From Oscillatoria sp. FACHB-1406 (GTDB lineage: Bacteria > Cyanobacteriota > Cyanobacteriia > Cyanobacteriales > Spirulinaceae), in assembly GCF_014698145.1 (NCBI RefSeq), contig NZ_JACJSM010000003.1:186001-250000 (forward strand): a DNA stretch of 64,000 bases. The letters run 5' to 3'. The notes under the pieces were generated by a model, which saw only the letters and a program-made list of their open reading frames with translations, was not told where the DNA came from and searched no databases. The position numbers and the translations under genes are program-made. This document shows, one piece after another, positions 25,683-35,859 of this stretch. Each line of letters begins with the position of its first letter. Within the stretch, counting starts at the first letter, position 1.

Positions 25683-28600
25683 ATGGTTTTTGATTCTGTT
25701 ATTCGTACTTTGGCGCGATCGCCGCTCACCCAGGAACTCCGCTCTAAGCTCCAAGCGCAAAAATCCCTGCATCTGAGCGGTATCGCTCGCCTTCCCAAAG
25801 GACTTATCGCTTCTACCTTCGCACAAACCGAGCAACAGAATCTTTTTGTCGTTTGCGCTACCCTCGAAGAAGCCGGACGTTGGGCGATGCAATTGGAGGC
25901 GATGGGGTGGAAACAGGTGTTGTTCTATCCGACTTCGGAAGCGTCGCCCTACGAACCTTTCGATCCCGAATCGGAGACGATTTGGGGGCAGATGCAGGTT
26001 TTGGCGCAGTTGTCTAGCGATCGCGCGGCGGGGGAAATCGCGATTGTCGCCACAGAACGCGCGCTGCAACACCACCTCCCGCCGCCGGAGGTTTTTCAAA
26101 GTTATTGTCTCCAACTCGAAGTCGGAATGAGTTTGGATTCAAAAACACTGGATCTGCAACTCGCCCAACTCGGTTACGATCGCGTTTCGTTGGTGGAAAC
26201 GGAGGGACAATGGGCAAGACGGGGCGATCTCGTCGATATTTTTCCGGTTTCCTCGGAATTGCCGTTGCGTTTGGAATGGTTCGGCGACGAACTCGAAAAA
26301 ATTCGCGAGTTCGATCCGAGTACCCAACGTTCTCTCGATCGTATCGAGCGAATTCTCCTGTCGCCGACTAATTTTTCAACGATTATCGCCGCCGCCCTCA
26401 AAACGGCGAATATAACCCTAGAAACTGCCGATGATGAGATTGCTAATACTTCAGAAGGATTGCGGCGCTATCTGGGAATTGCCTTTGAACAACCGGCATC
26501 CTTACTCGACTATTTAGCGAACAATACGTTAATCGCGATCGACGAACCGGAGCAATGCGAAGCGCATAGCGATCGCTGGGTAGAACGTGCGGAAGAACAG
26601 TGGGAATTTTACACTCAAATCGCTGCGAACAATTCAACAAGCGCCCCAACTTTACCCAAAATTCACCGTTCTTTCAATGATGCTTTAACAAGCGCAGAAT
26701 CTTTCTTAAAACTGCAACTGTCTGAACTTGCTGACGAAAGTACCGGCAGTTTAAACCTGTCCTCTCGCGCCATTCCCACCACGCCCCATCAATTCGCCAA
26801 ACTTGCCGAAATCTTGCGCGGAAAACGCGAAATTTATAGCGCGCTCAAACTCGATAAATTCAATACCTGGTTAATCTCCGCCCAACCCTCTCGCTCCGTC
26901 GCACTGCTGCAAGAACACGACTGTCCCGCTCAATTTGTCGCCAATCCCCGCGCTTTTCCCGCGATCGATAAATTGCAAACCCAGCATATTCCCGTCGCCC
27001 TTAAATATTCGGGATTAGCAGAACTAGAAGGTTTTATTTTACCCACCTTTCGCCTCGTTGTGGTTAGCGATCGCGAATTTTTTGGGCAGCACGTTCTCGC
27101 TACTGCCGGATACATTCGCAAGCGTCGCCGCGCCGTTTCCAAACAAGTCGATCTCGAAAAACTTCACCCCGGCGATTATGTCGTGCATAAAAGTCACGGA
27201 ATTGGCAAATTTCTGAAGCTCGAACGCTTGGAACAGCGCGAATATATTGTCATTCAATATGCAGACGGCGTGCTGCGCGTCCCTGCCGATAGTTTCGATA
27301 CGCTCTCCCGCTTCCGCCAAACCGGGAAAACGCCGCCCGAACTCCATAAAATGTCCGGGAAAGCGTGGGAAAATACTAAAAATAAGGTTCGTAAAGCCGT
27401 CAAAAAAGTCGCGATCGATCTTCTCGATTTATATGCGAAACGCGCCCAACAAATTGGCTTTGCTTATCCCGCCGATGTCCCCTGGCAAGAAGAACTCGAA
27501 GATTCTTTTCCTTACCAACCCACGCCCGATCAATTAAAAGCCGTTCAAGATGTCAAGCGCGACTTAGAAAACGAACGCCCGATGGATCGATTGGTGTGCG
27601 GCGATGTCGGTTTCGGTAAAACCGAAGTTGCCGTTCGCGCTATCTTTAAAGCGATTACAACCGCTCATAAACAAGTCGCCGTTCTCGCGCCCACCACTAT
27701 CTTAACCCAGCAACACTATCACACCCTAAAAGAACGGTTTGCGCCCTATCCCATCAACGTCGGATTGCTCAATCGTTTTCGCACGCCCAGCGAGCGTAAA
27801 GATATTTTAAATCGCCTTGCAACGGGCGAACTTGATGTAGTAGTGGGGACGCAACAACTGCTTGGAAAAGGCGTTCAATTTAAAGATTTAGGGTTATTAG
27901 TGGTCGATGAAGAACAGCGATTTGGGGTCAATCAGAAGGAAAAAATCAAGGCGATAAAAACTCACCTCGATGTCCTGACTTTAAGCGCAACGCCAATTCC
28001 GCGCACGCTATATATGTCCTTATCCGGCATTCGGGAGATGAGTTTAATTACTACGCCGCCCCCGTCTCGCCGCCCGATTAAAACTCATCTTTCCTCTTAT
28101 AATCCCGAAGCGATTCGGACGGCAATTCGCAACGAACTCGATCGCGGCGGACAAATCTTTTACGTCGTGCCGCGCGTGGAGGGAATTGAGGAAGTCGCGG
28201 CGCAATTGCGGGAGATGGTTCCGGGGTTGAGAATCGCGATCGCGCACGGACAACTGGATCCGGCGGATTTAGAAGCAACGATGCTCGCCTTTAATAACAA
28301 CGAAGCCGATTTATTGGTGTGTACGACCATTATTGAATCGGGCTTAGATATCCCTCGCGTGAATACGATTATCGTTGAAGATTCCCAAAAATTCGGGCTG
28401 TCGCAACTCTATCAATTGCGAGGAAGAGTCGGACGGGCGGGAATTCAAGCTCATGCTTGGTTATTTTATCCCAAACAAAGTAAACTCACCGAAACGGCAA
28501 GACAGCGATTGCGCGCCCTGCAAGAATTTACTCAGTTAGGATCGGGGTATCAGTTGGCAATGCGGGATATGGAAATTCGCGGCGTTGGCAATCTTTTAGG

Positions 28601-29162
28601 CGCGGAACAATCGGGACAAATGGACGCGATCGGCTTCGATTTGTATATGGAAATGTTGCAAGAAGCAATTAAAGAAGTTCAAGGTCAAGAAATCCCGAAA
28701 GTCGAAGATACGCAAATAGATTTGAAGTTGACCGCCTTTATTCCGGCGGATTATATGACCGATTTAGAGCAAAAAATGGATGCTTATCGCATCGTGGCGC
28801 GCACGAGTTCTAAAAAAGAATTGCAGCAAATCGAGGAAGATTGGCGCGATCGCTACGGCGAAATCCCTGCCCCCGCGAGGCAACTGCTGCAAGTCGTCGA
28901 ACTCAAACAAGTCGCGAAGTCCCTCGCTTTTTCTCGCATTAAACCCGAAGGCGCACAGCACGTTGTCCTAGAAACGCCAATGGAGGAACCCGCTTGGAGA
29001 TTAATTCAAGAAAAGCTGCCCAAGCATTTACATTCCCGCTTCGTTTATAGCCCCAAAAAAGTGACGGTGCGCGGATTGGGAACCCTAAAGCCAGAAAAGC
29101 AATTAGAAAGCTTAATCGACTGGTTGGGAGCCGTAGAAAAGGCGCTTCCGGTGTTGAATTAA
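25683..29162 (+). CDS. mfd: Transcription-repair coupling factor
   Basis: Mfd removes RNA polymerase stalled at DNA damage and recruits the UvrABC repair enzymes. The 1159-residue protein has the UvrB-like N-terminal modules, followed by the RNA-polymerase-interacting domain ([20 protein letters not shown], about residues 490-510). The translocase has Walker [12 protein letters not shown] (about 637-647), motif II DEEQRFG (about 741) and [20 protein letters not shown]. The TRCF C-terminal domain follows from about 1000. Length and order are standard. The start is ATG at 25683 after AACTGCAACA; the ribosome binding site is not strong. Confidence 0.97.
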   Translation: MVFDSVIRTLARSPLTQELRSKLQAQKSLHLSGIARLPKGLIASTFAQTEQQNLFVVCATLEEAGRWAMQLEAMGWKQVLFYPTSEASPYEPFDPESETIWGQMQVLAQLSSDRAAGEIAIVATERALQHHLPPPEVFQSYCLQLEVGMSLDSKTLDLQLAQLGYDRVSLVETEGQWARRGDLVDIFPVSSELPLRLEWFGDELEKIREFDPSTQRSLDRIERILLSPTNFSTIIAAALKTANITLETADDEIANTSEGLRRYLGIAFEQPASLLDYLANNTLIAIDEPEQCEAHSDRWVERAEEQWEFYTQIAANNSTSAPTLPKIHRSFNDALTSAESFLKLQLSELADESTGSLNLSSRAIPTTPHQFAKLAEILRGKREIYSALKLDKFNTWLISAQPSRSVALLQEHDCPAQFVANPRAFPAIDKLQTQHIPVALKYSGLAELEGFILPTFRLVVVSDREFFGQHVLATAGYIRKRRRAVSKQVDLEKLHPGDYVVHKSHGIGKFLKLERLEQREYIVIQYADGVLRVPADSFDTLSRFRQTGKTPPELHKMSGKAWENTKNKVRKAVKKVAIDLLDLYAKRAQQIGFAYPADVPWQEELEDSFPYQPTPDQLKAVQDVKRDLENERPMDRLVCGDVGFGKTEVAVRAIFKAITTAHKQVAVLAPTTILTQQHYHTLKERFAPYPINVGLLNRFRTPSERKDILNRLATGELDVVVGTQQLLGKGVQFKDLGLLVVDEEQRFGVNQKEKIKAIKTHLDVLTLSATPIPRTLYMSLSGIREMSLITTPPPSRRPIKTHLSSYNPEAIRTAIRNELDRGGQIFYVVPRVEGIEEVAAQLREMVPGLRIAIAHGQLDPADLEATMLAFNNNEADLLVCTTIIESGLDIPRVNTIIVEDSQKFGLSQLYQLRGRVGRAGIQAHAWLFYPKQSKLTETARQRLRALQEFTQLGSGYQLAMRDMEIRGVGNLLGAEQSGQMDAIGFDLYMEMLQEAIKEVQGQEIPKVEDTQIDLKLTAFIPADYMTDLEQKMDAYRIVARTSSKKELQQIEEDWRDRYGEIPAPARQLLQVVELKQVAKSLAFSRIKPEGAQHVVLETPMEEPAWRLIQEKLPKHLHSRFVYSPKKVTVRGLGTLKPEKQLESLIDWLGAVEKALPVLN

Positions 29163-29264
29163 TACTAATTCTCAGTTACGATGCACCAAATTTTTCGTCG
29201 TAGGGGCAGCCACATTGTTATGCCCTCTTCTGGAATCGTGCAAAATCAATGAGAATTGGTATAA
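29160..29264. mobile_element. MITE-like element, copy 2 (inverted relative to copy 1)
   Basis: The segment begins TAATACTAATTCTCAGTTAC and ends GAGAATTGGTATAA. It is the reverse complement of 9315-9420 with only scattered differences. It abuts the mfd stop codon, which lies at its first bases. Together with the other copy it defines a mobile-looking non-coding element of about 105 bp. Confidence 0.65.
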
Positions 29265-29401
29265 CCCCTGTTCGAGGGCATTTCTTGCCTTAGCGGGTTG
29301 CAGGGTGCGCTGGGCTGCGTTTCGCGATCGCAGCACAACCCATCGATTAAATGCTAAGGTCAAGATCGAGACTCTATCGATACATTCTTGCCAGTTCGTT
29401 A

Positions 29402-30085
29402 ATGCTATATCTGAAAAATCTGGTTTACCATCCTCCAGCTACCCCAACGCCCATTCTCAAAAGTCTAAACTTAGAACTCCCGCCCCAACAGTTGGGATTA
29501 GTCGTCGGCCCGAGCGGTTCGGGTAAATCAACCCTCCTCGAAATTTTATCGGGATTAGCAGAACCAACGGGCGGCAGTATCTATTGGGGCAGTAGCGAAT
29601 TAACGTTCCTCGAGTTGCAAATGCTCGGCGGTTTAGTCTTTCAGTTTCCCGAACGTCATTTTTGCGGCGGAACCCTGCTCGAAGAACTGCGCCTCGGACA
29701 TCCGGAAATCGGCTCCGAGCAACTCAAAACCGCCCTTAAAGAAGTCGGCTTAGATCATCTGCCCTTTAGCACCGCTCCCACCACCTTAAGCGGCGGACAG
29801 CAACGCCGTCTCGCTTTAGCCGTGCAACTCGTGCGCCAGCCCAACCTGTTGATGTTAGACGAACCCACCGCCGGACTCGATTGGTCGATGCGCCGTCAGT
29901 TGGTGAAGTTGCTGGCTAAACTGAAGGAACACTGGACGTTGTTAGTCGTCACCCACGAAGCAGGGGAGTTAGTGGAAATTGCCGATCGCTGTTGGCAGTT
30001 AACCCACGGCGTTCTGACAGCCGTAGAACCGCGCGATCTCGCAGCCAGAACAGGCGTTCCCCTTTCCGCGCGCGCCCTGGGATAA
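29402..30085 (+). CDS. ABC transporter ATP-binding protein (CbiO/EcfA-like)
   Basis: The 227-residue ATPase has Walker A GPSGSGKST (about residues 38-46), a Q-loop at LVFQFPERHF, the signature LSGGQQRRLALAVQL, Walker B LLMLDEPTAGLD, and the switch histidine in VVTHE. The FPERHF sequence after the Q-loop glutamine is typical of energy-coupling-factor ATPases for metals or vitamins. No membrane subunit is adjacent: upstream is mfd and downstream is rsmG. The ATG at 29402 is chosen because MLYLKNLVY is a typical first strand; the upstream frame extension from 29351 looks non-coding. It is a single-copy, orphan ATPase in this window. Confidence 0.88.
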   Translation: MLYLKNLVYHPPATPTPILKSLNLELPPQQLGLVVGPSGSGKSTLLEILSGLAEPTGGSIYWGSSELTFLELQMLGGLVFQFPERHFCGGTLLEELRLGHPEIGSEQLKTALKEVGLDHLPFSTAPTTLSGGQQRRLALAVQLVRQPNLLMLDEPTAGLDWSMRRQLVKLLAKLKEHWTLLVVTHEAGELVEIADRCWQLTHGVLTAVEPRDLAARTGVPLSARALG

Positions 30086-30134
30086 TACTAAAAATAACCG
30101 CCCTCCGTTGCAGGAGGAAATCAAATCAAGCCCG

Positions 30135-30896
30135 ATGAGTGAGGAGAGAGCGAATATATTGAGTCAAACATCCAGCGAACCCCAACAGTCAGAGGAGCAT
30201 CCGTTACTGCCCAAAATGTCGGAACTCTGGCTCAAAACGTTAAAATGGCAGCCCGACGAGCAGCAACAAGATCGGTTTCAACACTTATATGCTGAAGTTT
30301 TAGAAGGAAATTGCCGTTTAAATTTGACGCGCATTACCGAACCGACGGAATTTTGGGAGAAGCATATTTGGGACTCAATCGCGGGAGTCGTTCACTTGGA
30401 ACGCTGCGAAACCGGAACAGAAGCGCGCGCGATCGATATTGGGACTGGGGGCGGGTTTCCGGGTTTGCCGCTCGCGATCGCGTTTCCCTCGCTGCACCTC
30501 ACCCTACTCGATTCTACCCGCAAAAAAACCCTCTTCCTCGATGGCGCGATCGCCGATATCGGTTTGACGAACGCCGTTACCCTCACCGGACGCGCCGAAA
30601 CCCTCGGACGGGAGTCGCCCCACGCGGGGAGTTACGACTTAGCCACGATTCGCGCGGTCGGAACGGCGGGGTTGTGCGCTCAGTATGCCTTACCTTTCCT
30701 CCGTTCTGGGGGGATGGCGGTTTTGTATCGCGGACAGTGGACGCAAAACGATCTGGCCGAACTCGAAGCGATTTTGCCTGCGTATGGGGGTACGATTGCC
30801 GCGATCGAACGCTTTTTTTCTCCCCTTTCTAATAGCGTGCGTCATTGTATTTACTTGAATGTTGCCAAAACCGACCCATCCAAGCCAAAAGTTTAA
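30135..30896 (+). CDS. rsmG: 16S rRNA (guanine(527)-N7)-methyltransferase RsmG
   Basis: RsmG methylates N7 of G527 in 16S rRNA using AdoMet. The 253-residue protein has the landmarks NLTRITEPTEFWEKHIWDSI, the AdoMet motif AIDIGTGGGFPGLPLAIAFP (about residues 98-117), LLDSTRKKTLFL, and ATIRAVGTAGLCAQYALPFL. An N-terminal extension of about 25 residues precedes the domain. The ATG at 30135 is chosen. An AGGAGG at 30111-30116 is 18 nt away, further than usual, and a TTG at 30108 lies just ahead of that AGGAGG with no binding site of its own. It follows the ABC ATPase by 49 bp in the same direction. Confidence 0.94.
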   Translation: MSEERANILSQTSSEPQQSEEHPLLPKMSELWLKTLKWQPDEQQQDRFQHLYAEVLEGNCRLNLTRITEPTEFWEKHIWDSIAGVVHLERCETGTEARAIDIGTGGGFPGLPLAIAFPSLHLTLLDSTRKKTLFLDGAIADIGLTNAVTLTGRAETLGRESPHAGSYDLATIRAVGTAGLCAQYALPFLRSGGMAVLYRGQWTQNDLAELEAILPAYGGTIAAIERFFSPLSNSVRHCIYLNVAKTDPSKPKV

Positions 30897-30905
30897 ACCC
30901 AAACT

Positions 30906-32696
30906 TTAAGAATCTTTATTGAAATTCAGATATTGATTGGCATCTCCCTGCCAAGTTTTCACTTCCGGAGCCTTGCCTGCATCGTTCTGGCGGCAGGTTT
31001 TCCAATACTTCAATGCTTCTCTATCTTCTCCCTCTGCCTGCAATACCTTAGCCATCAAACAATAAGGAGCAGCCGAGTCGCTCTTCTCTAAAGAGAGGGC
31101 TTCCTGTAAAGCCGCTTTTGCTTCTGCATACCGCCCTTGCTGTAAGTAAGCCCAACCAATATTTTGATAAGTTGTCGCGACAACTTTCTCTGTATCGCCT
31201 GCCGATTCCTCCTCCAATCCCTTAGCGGCTACTAACACTTCTTTCAAGAGCTTAATCGCAACTTCTGCTTCCCCATACTGCCAAATCTTCAGATGGGCAT
31301 AACTATTTTTTGACTGAATACCGTACACATTGGGAAACTTCATTGAGATTTCATAAGCATTGAGGGCAACCTCAAACTCTTGACGTTCTTCATAAAGCTG
31401 ACCTAATTTGTAATACGTTATCGATAATTGTTCGGGAGTTTTATCCAACATCAAAGATTTTTGATAGTTTTTTTTTGCACATTCAAAATCTTTCTGGATC
31501 GTGCAAATTAATGCTAAATTGTTATAAAATGTAGATTGATTGGGGTCGATTTGAACCGCCCGTTCAAAATTATGACGTGCTACGGCTAATTGATTATCCG
31601 TGTCCTGCGCGAGGGCTGTTTGACCTCGATCCGCATAGGCTTTTGCTTGCATCGGTGCAAATACCGTTCGATAAATTATTAAACTCGCGATCGCTAACCC
31701 TGTGGTTAAGAAAACTGAGGCAGTGGCGATCGGCTTGAAGCGCGATGAATTAGCGAACCGCTCAATCCCTCTCCACCACAAATTATCGAGATATTTTAAA
31801 GCCGTTTCGCTATCTTTGGGACGATCTTTTGGCGAAGGAGCCATTAAGTCATCGATTAGCTCTGCAAATAACTTCGGAACTCTTGAAGCTCGCTTTCTCC
31901 AGATGAGCTTTCCAGTTTTAGGGTCTATAGGAAACTCATTTGGCGGCGTACCTGAGAGTAGATAAACTAAAGTTCGACCTAATGCAAAAAAATCCGATTG
32001 AAGCGTCGCTTTACTATAAATTTGTTCGGGTGCAGTATACCCTCGAGACACAATACTGGTGACGCTAGATGGCTGACTCTTAGGAGCGCCCCGGAAAGAA
32101 AAGCCATTATTAGCAGTAATTTTTTTTACCGAACCAAAGTCAACAATCGCGAGCCGACCGTCCGGCTGAATCATTAGGTTAGAAGGTTTAAGATCGCGAT
32201 GCAAAAAACCGCATTTGTGAATGTAATCTAGCAGGTTTAACAAATCGACTGTCCAACGTCGCGCCGTTTGATAGGGAATTTTTCCTCGCCTTTCGAGGTA
32301 CTGCTCTAAATTTTCACCCTCAATCTTTGACATTATTAAACAATAAATAACCTTTCCTGTTTTAAACGTTATTTTAAATTCTCCGTTAAGCTCGATCGCG
32401 GGAATATCGGGATGGTCTAAACTTTCTAAGGCTAGGGCTTCTCTCTGAAAAAGCTCTATCAGCTTTGGGCTGCTTTTCTTCAAAATTTTCATCACTTTTC
32501 GCTTCCCTTTCACCTCAACCTCAAAAATTTCGGTCGAGCGTTCCGAGTCGAGAGCGCGGAGGGGATGAAGCAAGCGATATTTTTTGCGAATCAGTAGGGG
32601 AGTTTCGCAAGCTTGACAAAACTCTAAATGGGCGGGGTTCTGGCGGCGATTGCAGTCGGGGTTAATACAGTAGACTGCATGAATACTGTCATTCAA
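30906..32696 (-). CDS. Serine/threonine protein kinase with N-terminal zinc ribbon, TM segment and C-terminal TPRs
   Basis: This 596-residue protein starts with a zinc-ribbon-like motif (YCINPDCNRRQNPAHLEFC then QACE). A Hanks-type kinase domain follows: the VAIK-like lysine in KVMKILKK, the catalytic loop HRDLKPSNLM (about residue 165) and DFGSVKK, with RGYTAPEQ in the activation segment, so it looks catalytically complete. A membrane helix lies at about 325-345 (ATASVFLTTGLAIASLIIY). The rest is TPR repeats, which would face the far side of the membrane. The start is a TTG sharing TTGA (32696-32693) with the stop of the upstream STAND gene, so translation is probably coupled. It is likely a sensor kinase of the STAND protein's pathway, but that is inference. 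Confidence 0.9.
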   Translation of the reverse strand: MNDSIHAVYCINPDCNRRQNPAHLEFCQACETPLLIRKKYRLLHPLRALDSERSTEIFEVEVKGKRKVMKILKKSSPKLIELFQREALALESLDHPDIPAIELNGEFKITFKTGKVIYCLIMSKIEGENLEQYLERRGKIPYQTARRWTVDLLNLLDYIHKCGFLHRDLKPSNLMIQPDGRLAIVDFGSVKKITANNGFSFRGAPKSQPSSVTSIVSRGYTAPEQIYSKATLQSDFFALGRTLVYLLSGTPPNEFPIDPKTGKLIWRKRASRVPKLFAELIDDLMAPSPKDRPKDSETALKYLDNLWWRGIERFANSSRFKPIATASVFLTTGLAIASLIIYRTVFAPMQAKAYADRGQTALAQDTDNQLAVARHNFERAVQIDPNQSTFYNNLALICTIQKDFECAKKNYQKSLMLDKTPEQLSITYYKLGQLYEERQEFEVALNAYEISMKFPNVYGIQSKNSYAHLKIWQYGEAEVAIKLLKEVLVAAKGLEEESAGDTEKVVATTYQNIGWAYLQQGRYAEAKAALQEALSLEKSDSAAPYCLMAKVLQAEGEDREALKYWKTCRQNDAGKAPEVKTWQGDANQYLNFNKDS

Positions 32697-33982
32697 GATG
32701 ATTTTGGCTCGATAAGTTTTTTGAAAATTGGGTTGAGTGCGAACGCGGTTTCCGGTTGTTCGCTAACCTCTAAAAAACCGTCTCTGCTTTTTAAGTATTG
32801 AATCGACTCCGTAAGTTGAGAGATTGAATATTTTTTCGAGAAATCTCGCAGAATCTTTTGGTAAGAGGTGAGCTTATTTTGCTGTTTCAAATATTGCAGA
32901 ATACTTTGCTCGCATTGAGGCAGCCGCTCGTACTGTTGTTCGAGGAGTTCGCGATCGAGATGGTCGAGAACAATGCTATGGCGCGTTGCCTCGAGGAAAA
33001 GTTCAACATCGTTATTAAAGAGTTCTTTAATTAAGAGGGCGATGCGCTTCAGCTTTAAAGGTGTTTGATTATAAGTTTGGATCAACTCGTCCCAAGCTTG
33101 AGATTTTTTGAGTTGTTCGCCGCTTAAAAGTTGTCGCGCTTCTTCGTCGGTGATTTTTTCTAATTCTAAATCGCGGACGGCGGGGACTCTTCGTTTTAAA
33201 AGTTGAAAGCTTTTAGGAACTTCCTGAGAGGTGAAGATCGAACAGCTTTGATGTTGTTCCGAACCGATTTCGTTAAAAAAGTATTTATAGAGAGCGTAGG
33301 GTTCTTGGTAATTGCGATCGGGATCGCTCGGTTTGAGTAACGTTTCAATCCCATCGAGAACGAGCAAGCAGCGATATTGTCCGAAATAGTGAATGACGCG
33401 CTCGATTTTTTCTTCTTCGTTTTCGTTGGCGGGAATAGTCTCAGTTTCAGAGAAATGGCTGAGAATCGTGTTGAGAAGCTCTCCGAGTTCGGGAGCATTG
33501 GCGATCGCGCACCAAATGATAAACTCAAATTGGTCTTGAACGCGATCGATAAAGTAGCGGATGAGAGCGGTTTTTCCCATCGCAGCCATCCCGAACACCG
33601 CTACGAGGCGGCAGCGATCGTGTAGGATCGATTCTTTCAGGACTTCAAGTTCTCGCGATCGCCCGTAAAACGCTTCTGGAACCGCCGGTGCTTCTCGCAA
33701 CGTCTGAAATTCTCGGTTTCCGTGCTTGTAGCGTTGATACTCGGCGATGAGAATCTGTTTTAACTCGCCCAGTTTTCCCGGACCGCGACCTTCAATCTCA
33801 AACTTACGGTAGACTTCGCCGAGTCGTTTGCGAATGGCAATATCGGTAATCCCGATTTCGCTGGCAATCTGGGCGTTGGGTTTGCCGCTCAACGCCATTG
33901 AGAGCGCCTCAAACTCATTGTCGCTTACGCCGCGTTTTTTGACTATTTGATACAAATCTTCTGAAGGAATTTCGGTAAACAA
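32693..33982 (-). CDS. STAND-type NTPase with N-terminal HTH
   Basis: The 429-residue protein begins with a LuxR/RNA-polymerase-sigma-like helix-turn-helix (LSGKPNAQIASEIGITDIAI followed by RKRLGEVYRKFEI, about residues 31-65). A NB-ARC/STAND P-loop NTPase domain follows, with Walker A VFGMAAMGKTALI (about 130-142), Walker B CLLVLDGIET (about 204-213) and a winged-helix region to the end. Related cyanobacterial proteins usually carry C-terminal WD40 or TPR sensor repeats. Here none exist, and the next gene, translated by overlap, is a kinase with TPRs. STAND proteins are signal switches, some of them in phage defence. The operon has no other gene, so its role is unknown. Confidence 0.85.
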   Translation of the reverse strand: MFTEIPSEDLYQIVKKRGVSDNEFEALSMALSGKPNAQIASEIGITDIAIRKRLGEVYRKFEIEGRGPGKLGELKQILIAEYQRYKHGNREFQTLREAPAVPEAFYGRSRELEVLKESILHDRCRLVAVFGMAAMGKTALIRYFIDRVQDQFEFIIWCAIANAPELGELLNTILSHFSETETIPANENEEEKIERVIHYFGQYRCLLVLDGIETLLKPSDPDRNYQEPYALYKYFFNEIGSEQHQSCSIFTSQEVPKSFQLLKRRVPAVRDLELEKITDEEARQLLSGEQLKKSQAWDELIQTYNQTPLKLKRIALLIKELFNNDVELFLEATRHSIVLDHLDRELLEQQYERLPQCEQSILQYLKQQNKLTSYQKILRDFSKKYSISQLTESIQYLKSRDGFLEVSEQPETAFALNPIFKKLIEPKSS

Positions 33983-34440
33983 GCGTCCTCGCTTTCTTTT
34001 TCAAACAAGCTAGGATTTTATTATAGGTCGTGAGAAGCAACGATTGCGTCGCCTGACCGAATTAATTATTCAAAAGGAAAAATTAAAATCCGGAACAAAT
34101 TGGGAACAAAGGGACATAAGACAAGTTTTACCCCATTTTATGGGCTTTTAGTTCTATTTTCAATCTTTTACCTAGGAATCGAGCGGAAACGCGCCACTAC
34201 AGAGGCAGTTGTAATAAATCTTTACTTTGCGTATCGTAAAACAGCGGCAATTTTGCACAGAAAAGAATATACGTTCGAGAAGGGGGCTGTAGAACAGGCT
34301 TTCAGGCTCGATCCTGCTAGAGTGACTCCGATTGTTCGCTCAAACCCTCCTGAAAGCAAAATCGTCAATCTCTAAGCACCCAATTGATTGCTTGTATACT
34401 TAGTGAGTAAAAAAAGAGGGATAAAGAAGCAAAGATGACA
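33983..34440. other. Intergenic region upstream of the STAND-kinase operon
   Basis: The region should contain the minus-strand promoter of the STAND gene. A 91-codon plus-strand frame opens at a TTG at 34100, but it has no ribosome binding site, no recognisable domain and a composition like the surrounding non-coding DNA. I do not call it. No other structure is visible. Confidence 0.4.
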
Positions 34441-34469
34441 GCGAATCGAGCGGGGTGCGATCGCACAGG

Positions 34470-34802
34470 TCTTCACTCATCGCAGCCGAAGAAATCCTGC
34501 CACTCTTGCAGAGATACCAGATGTTACCCAAATGATTGGGCGTGCTGCTGGCGATCCTCATCGCGTACCTCAAAAAAATTATCCTCGCCCCACTCGATGC
34601 AACGATGCAACCGAGTAGCAAGTTTGTCAAAACCCGAACGCTACCTTCGCTAGAGGAACGACATTTTTACTTCCCCGTCGTCTCAGCATCCTTAAAAATA
34701 GCGATCGCATTCTGTGTGTCGATCGCGATTCAGTCTTCCAACGGGGAACCCCGATCGATTAATGACCTTGAAAAGTCAATCTTACGGCCTCTATCGCTGA
34801 CC
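34470..34802 (+). pseudogene. Remnants of type I export genes (PPIase and HlyD-like fragments)
   Basis: One frame reads LIAAEEILPLLQRYQMLPK and then a TGA at 34533-34535. That matches my memory of the first helix of the peptidylprolyl isomerases that sit in cyanobacterial HlyB/HlyD export operons (consensus SAEEILPLLARYQMLP). From 34536 another frame runs to 34802. In its middle it has LPSLEERHFYFPVVSASLKI then a hydrophobic stretch, resembling the N-terminus of HlyD-type adaptor proteins (LPSLEENDFLPPVSRW). Each piece is short, no intact gene follows, and the order is broken by stops. I read this as decayed export genes, with moderate confidence. Confidence 0.35.
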
Positions 34803-35586
34803 AGAAAACAATAGTAAAAAACATCTCTATCCCGTAAGAGATAATTCCGCGCGTTAATTTAACAAAAATTTACAGAATGTTTCGTAAAATCAAAAACGTT
34901 TAACAGAGACAACAATAAATAAATGATGCTAAACCGCTTGGAAAGACGATAAAAATTGAGCTTAACGAGAAAAGACCATGTAATAAGCAAAATGCTAGCT
35001 GGCTAGCCCCATTGAGACGTATTTTTACGAATCTCTTGACTTTTAAAAAAAATGAGCTAGCCTGTAGTAATACGCAAGTCAAGCGTTATAAAAAGTTCGT
35101 TCATCAGAGGGTTGCTCTAGCCTTCAACCCTAAATCTGCTGGGTTGAAAACTAGCTTAAAGCTTCCCCGCATCTACGTCAGGAATTGAAACTCGCTTGTA
35201 ACGAATCGGGAGTATTCTACGACTAACCGAGCCGGAAATAGGAGTTTTAGAACGTCCCAATTTGACACAGAACAAAGCGATATCGAGAAAAATACGAGCG
35301 CTTCAAGAGGCTAAAAGTGCGATGTGCTGCGGTGCTTCACCTCGAAATCTTCTTCTCCCGGAAAGGATAAGCTATCGGAAATTCCGTTCGACGAATTCAG
35401 TATCTTGCCCGCCCTCAGAGAGCGAGAAGGAAATTTTATCGGGGTATTTATCCGGATTTTAGGGTAAATCTCTTGAAGTGTTATGTAGTCAAACAAACTT
35501 GGTACAGGGCGGCACAGTTTAACCCACTGCAACCCTGATGCCAAAAAGCATTTTTACCTAGCGCATTTTAAAACCAGGAGCCAACA
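34802..35586. other. Long non-coding stretch upstream of the first small gene
   Basis: No convincing gene is seen. A possible promoter for downstream transcription includes TTGACT at 35036-35041, but its -10 partner is poor. An imperfect dyad with GGGTTG and CAACCC arms lies near 35109-35131. An HLR1-like site lies at 34869-34884. A stretch of 700 bp without a gene ahead of the small genes may be a long leader or further decayed sequence. Confidence 0.4.
34869..34888 (+). promoter_or_regulatory. HLR1-like direct repeat / TTTACA-TAAA dyad, copy 1
   Basis: TTTACA (34869-34874), four bases, then GTTTCGTAAA (34879-34888), preceded by TTAACAAAAA. The same arrangement occurs at 36320-36337 (TTTACA, TTAC, GTTGCGTAAA), preceded by TTTTAACAAAA. 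The first half fits the high-light regulatory element bound by RpaB, (G/T)TTACA repeats spaced by four; the second half is degenerate. Both copies lie in the locus of the small tandem genes. Confidence 0.3.
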
Positions 35587-35727
35587 ATGGAACCCATCTC
35601 GTTAATTGCAATTGGAATTCTTTCTACCCTATTTTTCACCCGCGAAGAGAAGAAACCTCCGCCCCCGCCCAAGGATGAAGTCTACGAAGTGACGGGAGCT
35701 TCCTTAACCCTGAAGAAGAAGAAGTAA
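35587..35727 (+). CDS. Small protein A of a tandem three-gene family, function unknown
   Basis: This 46-residue protein reads MEPISLIAIGILSTLFFT followed by REEKKP, a run of prolines, KDEVYEVTGASLTL and four lysines. The N-terminus is a short hydrophobic segment that could be a membrane helix or a non-cleaved anchor; the rest is charged and soluble. AGGAGCC (35577-35583) gives a ribosome binding site a few bases before the ATG. The coding is supported by the two related copies, 35860-36000 and 36705-36847: differences between copies A and B fall mainly at third codon positions and the protein is almost unchanged. I recognise no family. It lies upstream of a giant RTX protease, in the same direction. 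Confidence 0.8.
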   Translation: MEPISLIAIGILSTLFFTREEKKPPPPPKDEVYEVTGASLTLKKKK

Positions 35728-35859
35728 AGGCAGACTTTTAAGTCAGGAGTGCGATAAATGCACTTCGTAACGGGCTAACTCAACAGTACGGTTAATCAGC
35801 TTAACAACTTACCACCGTACAATCACTTACTCCACTTGTTTCAAAACTAAGAGCCAACA

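Noticed and set aside
34100-34375. A 91-codon frame starting at a TTG
   Set aside because: No ribosome binding site, no recognised domain, composition like the surrounding non-coding DNA.
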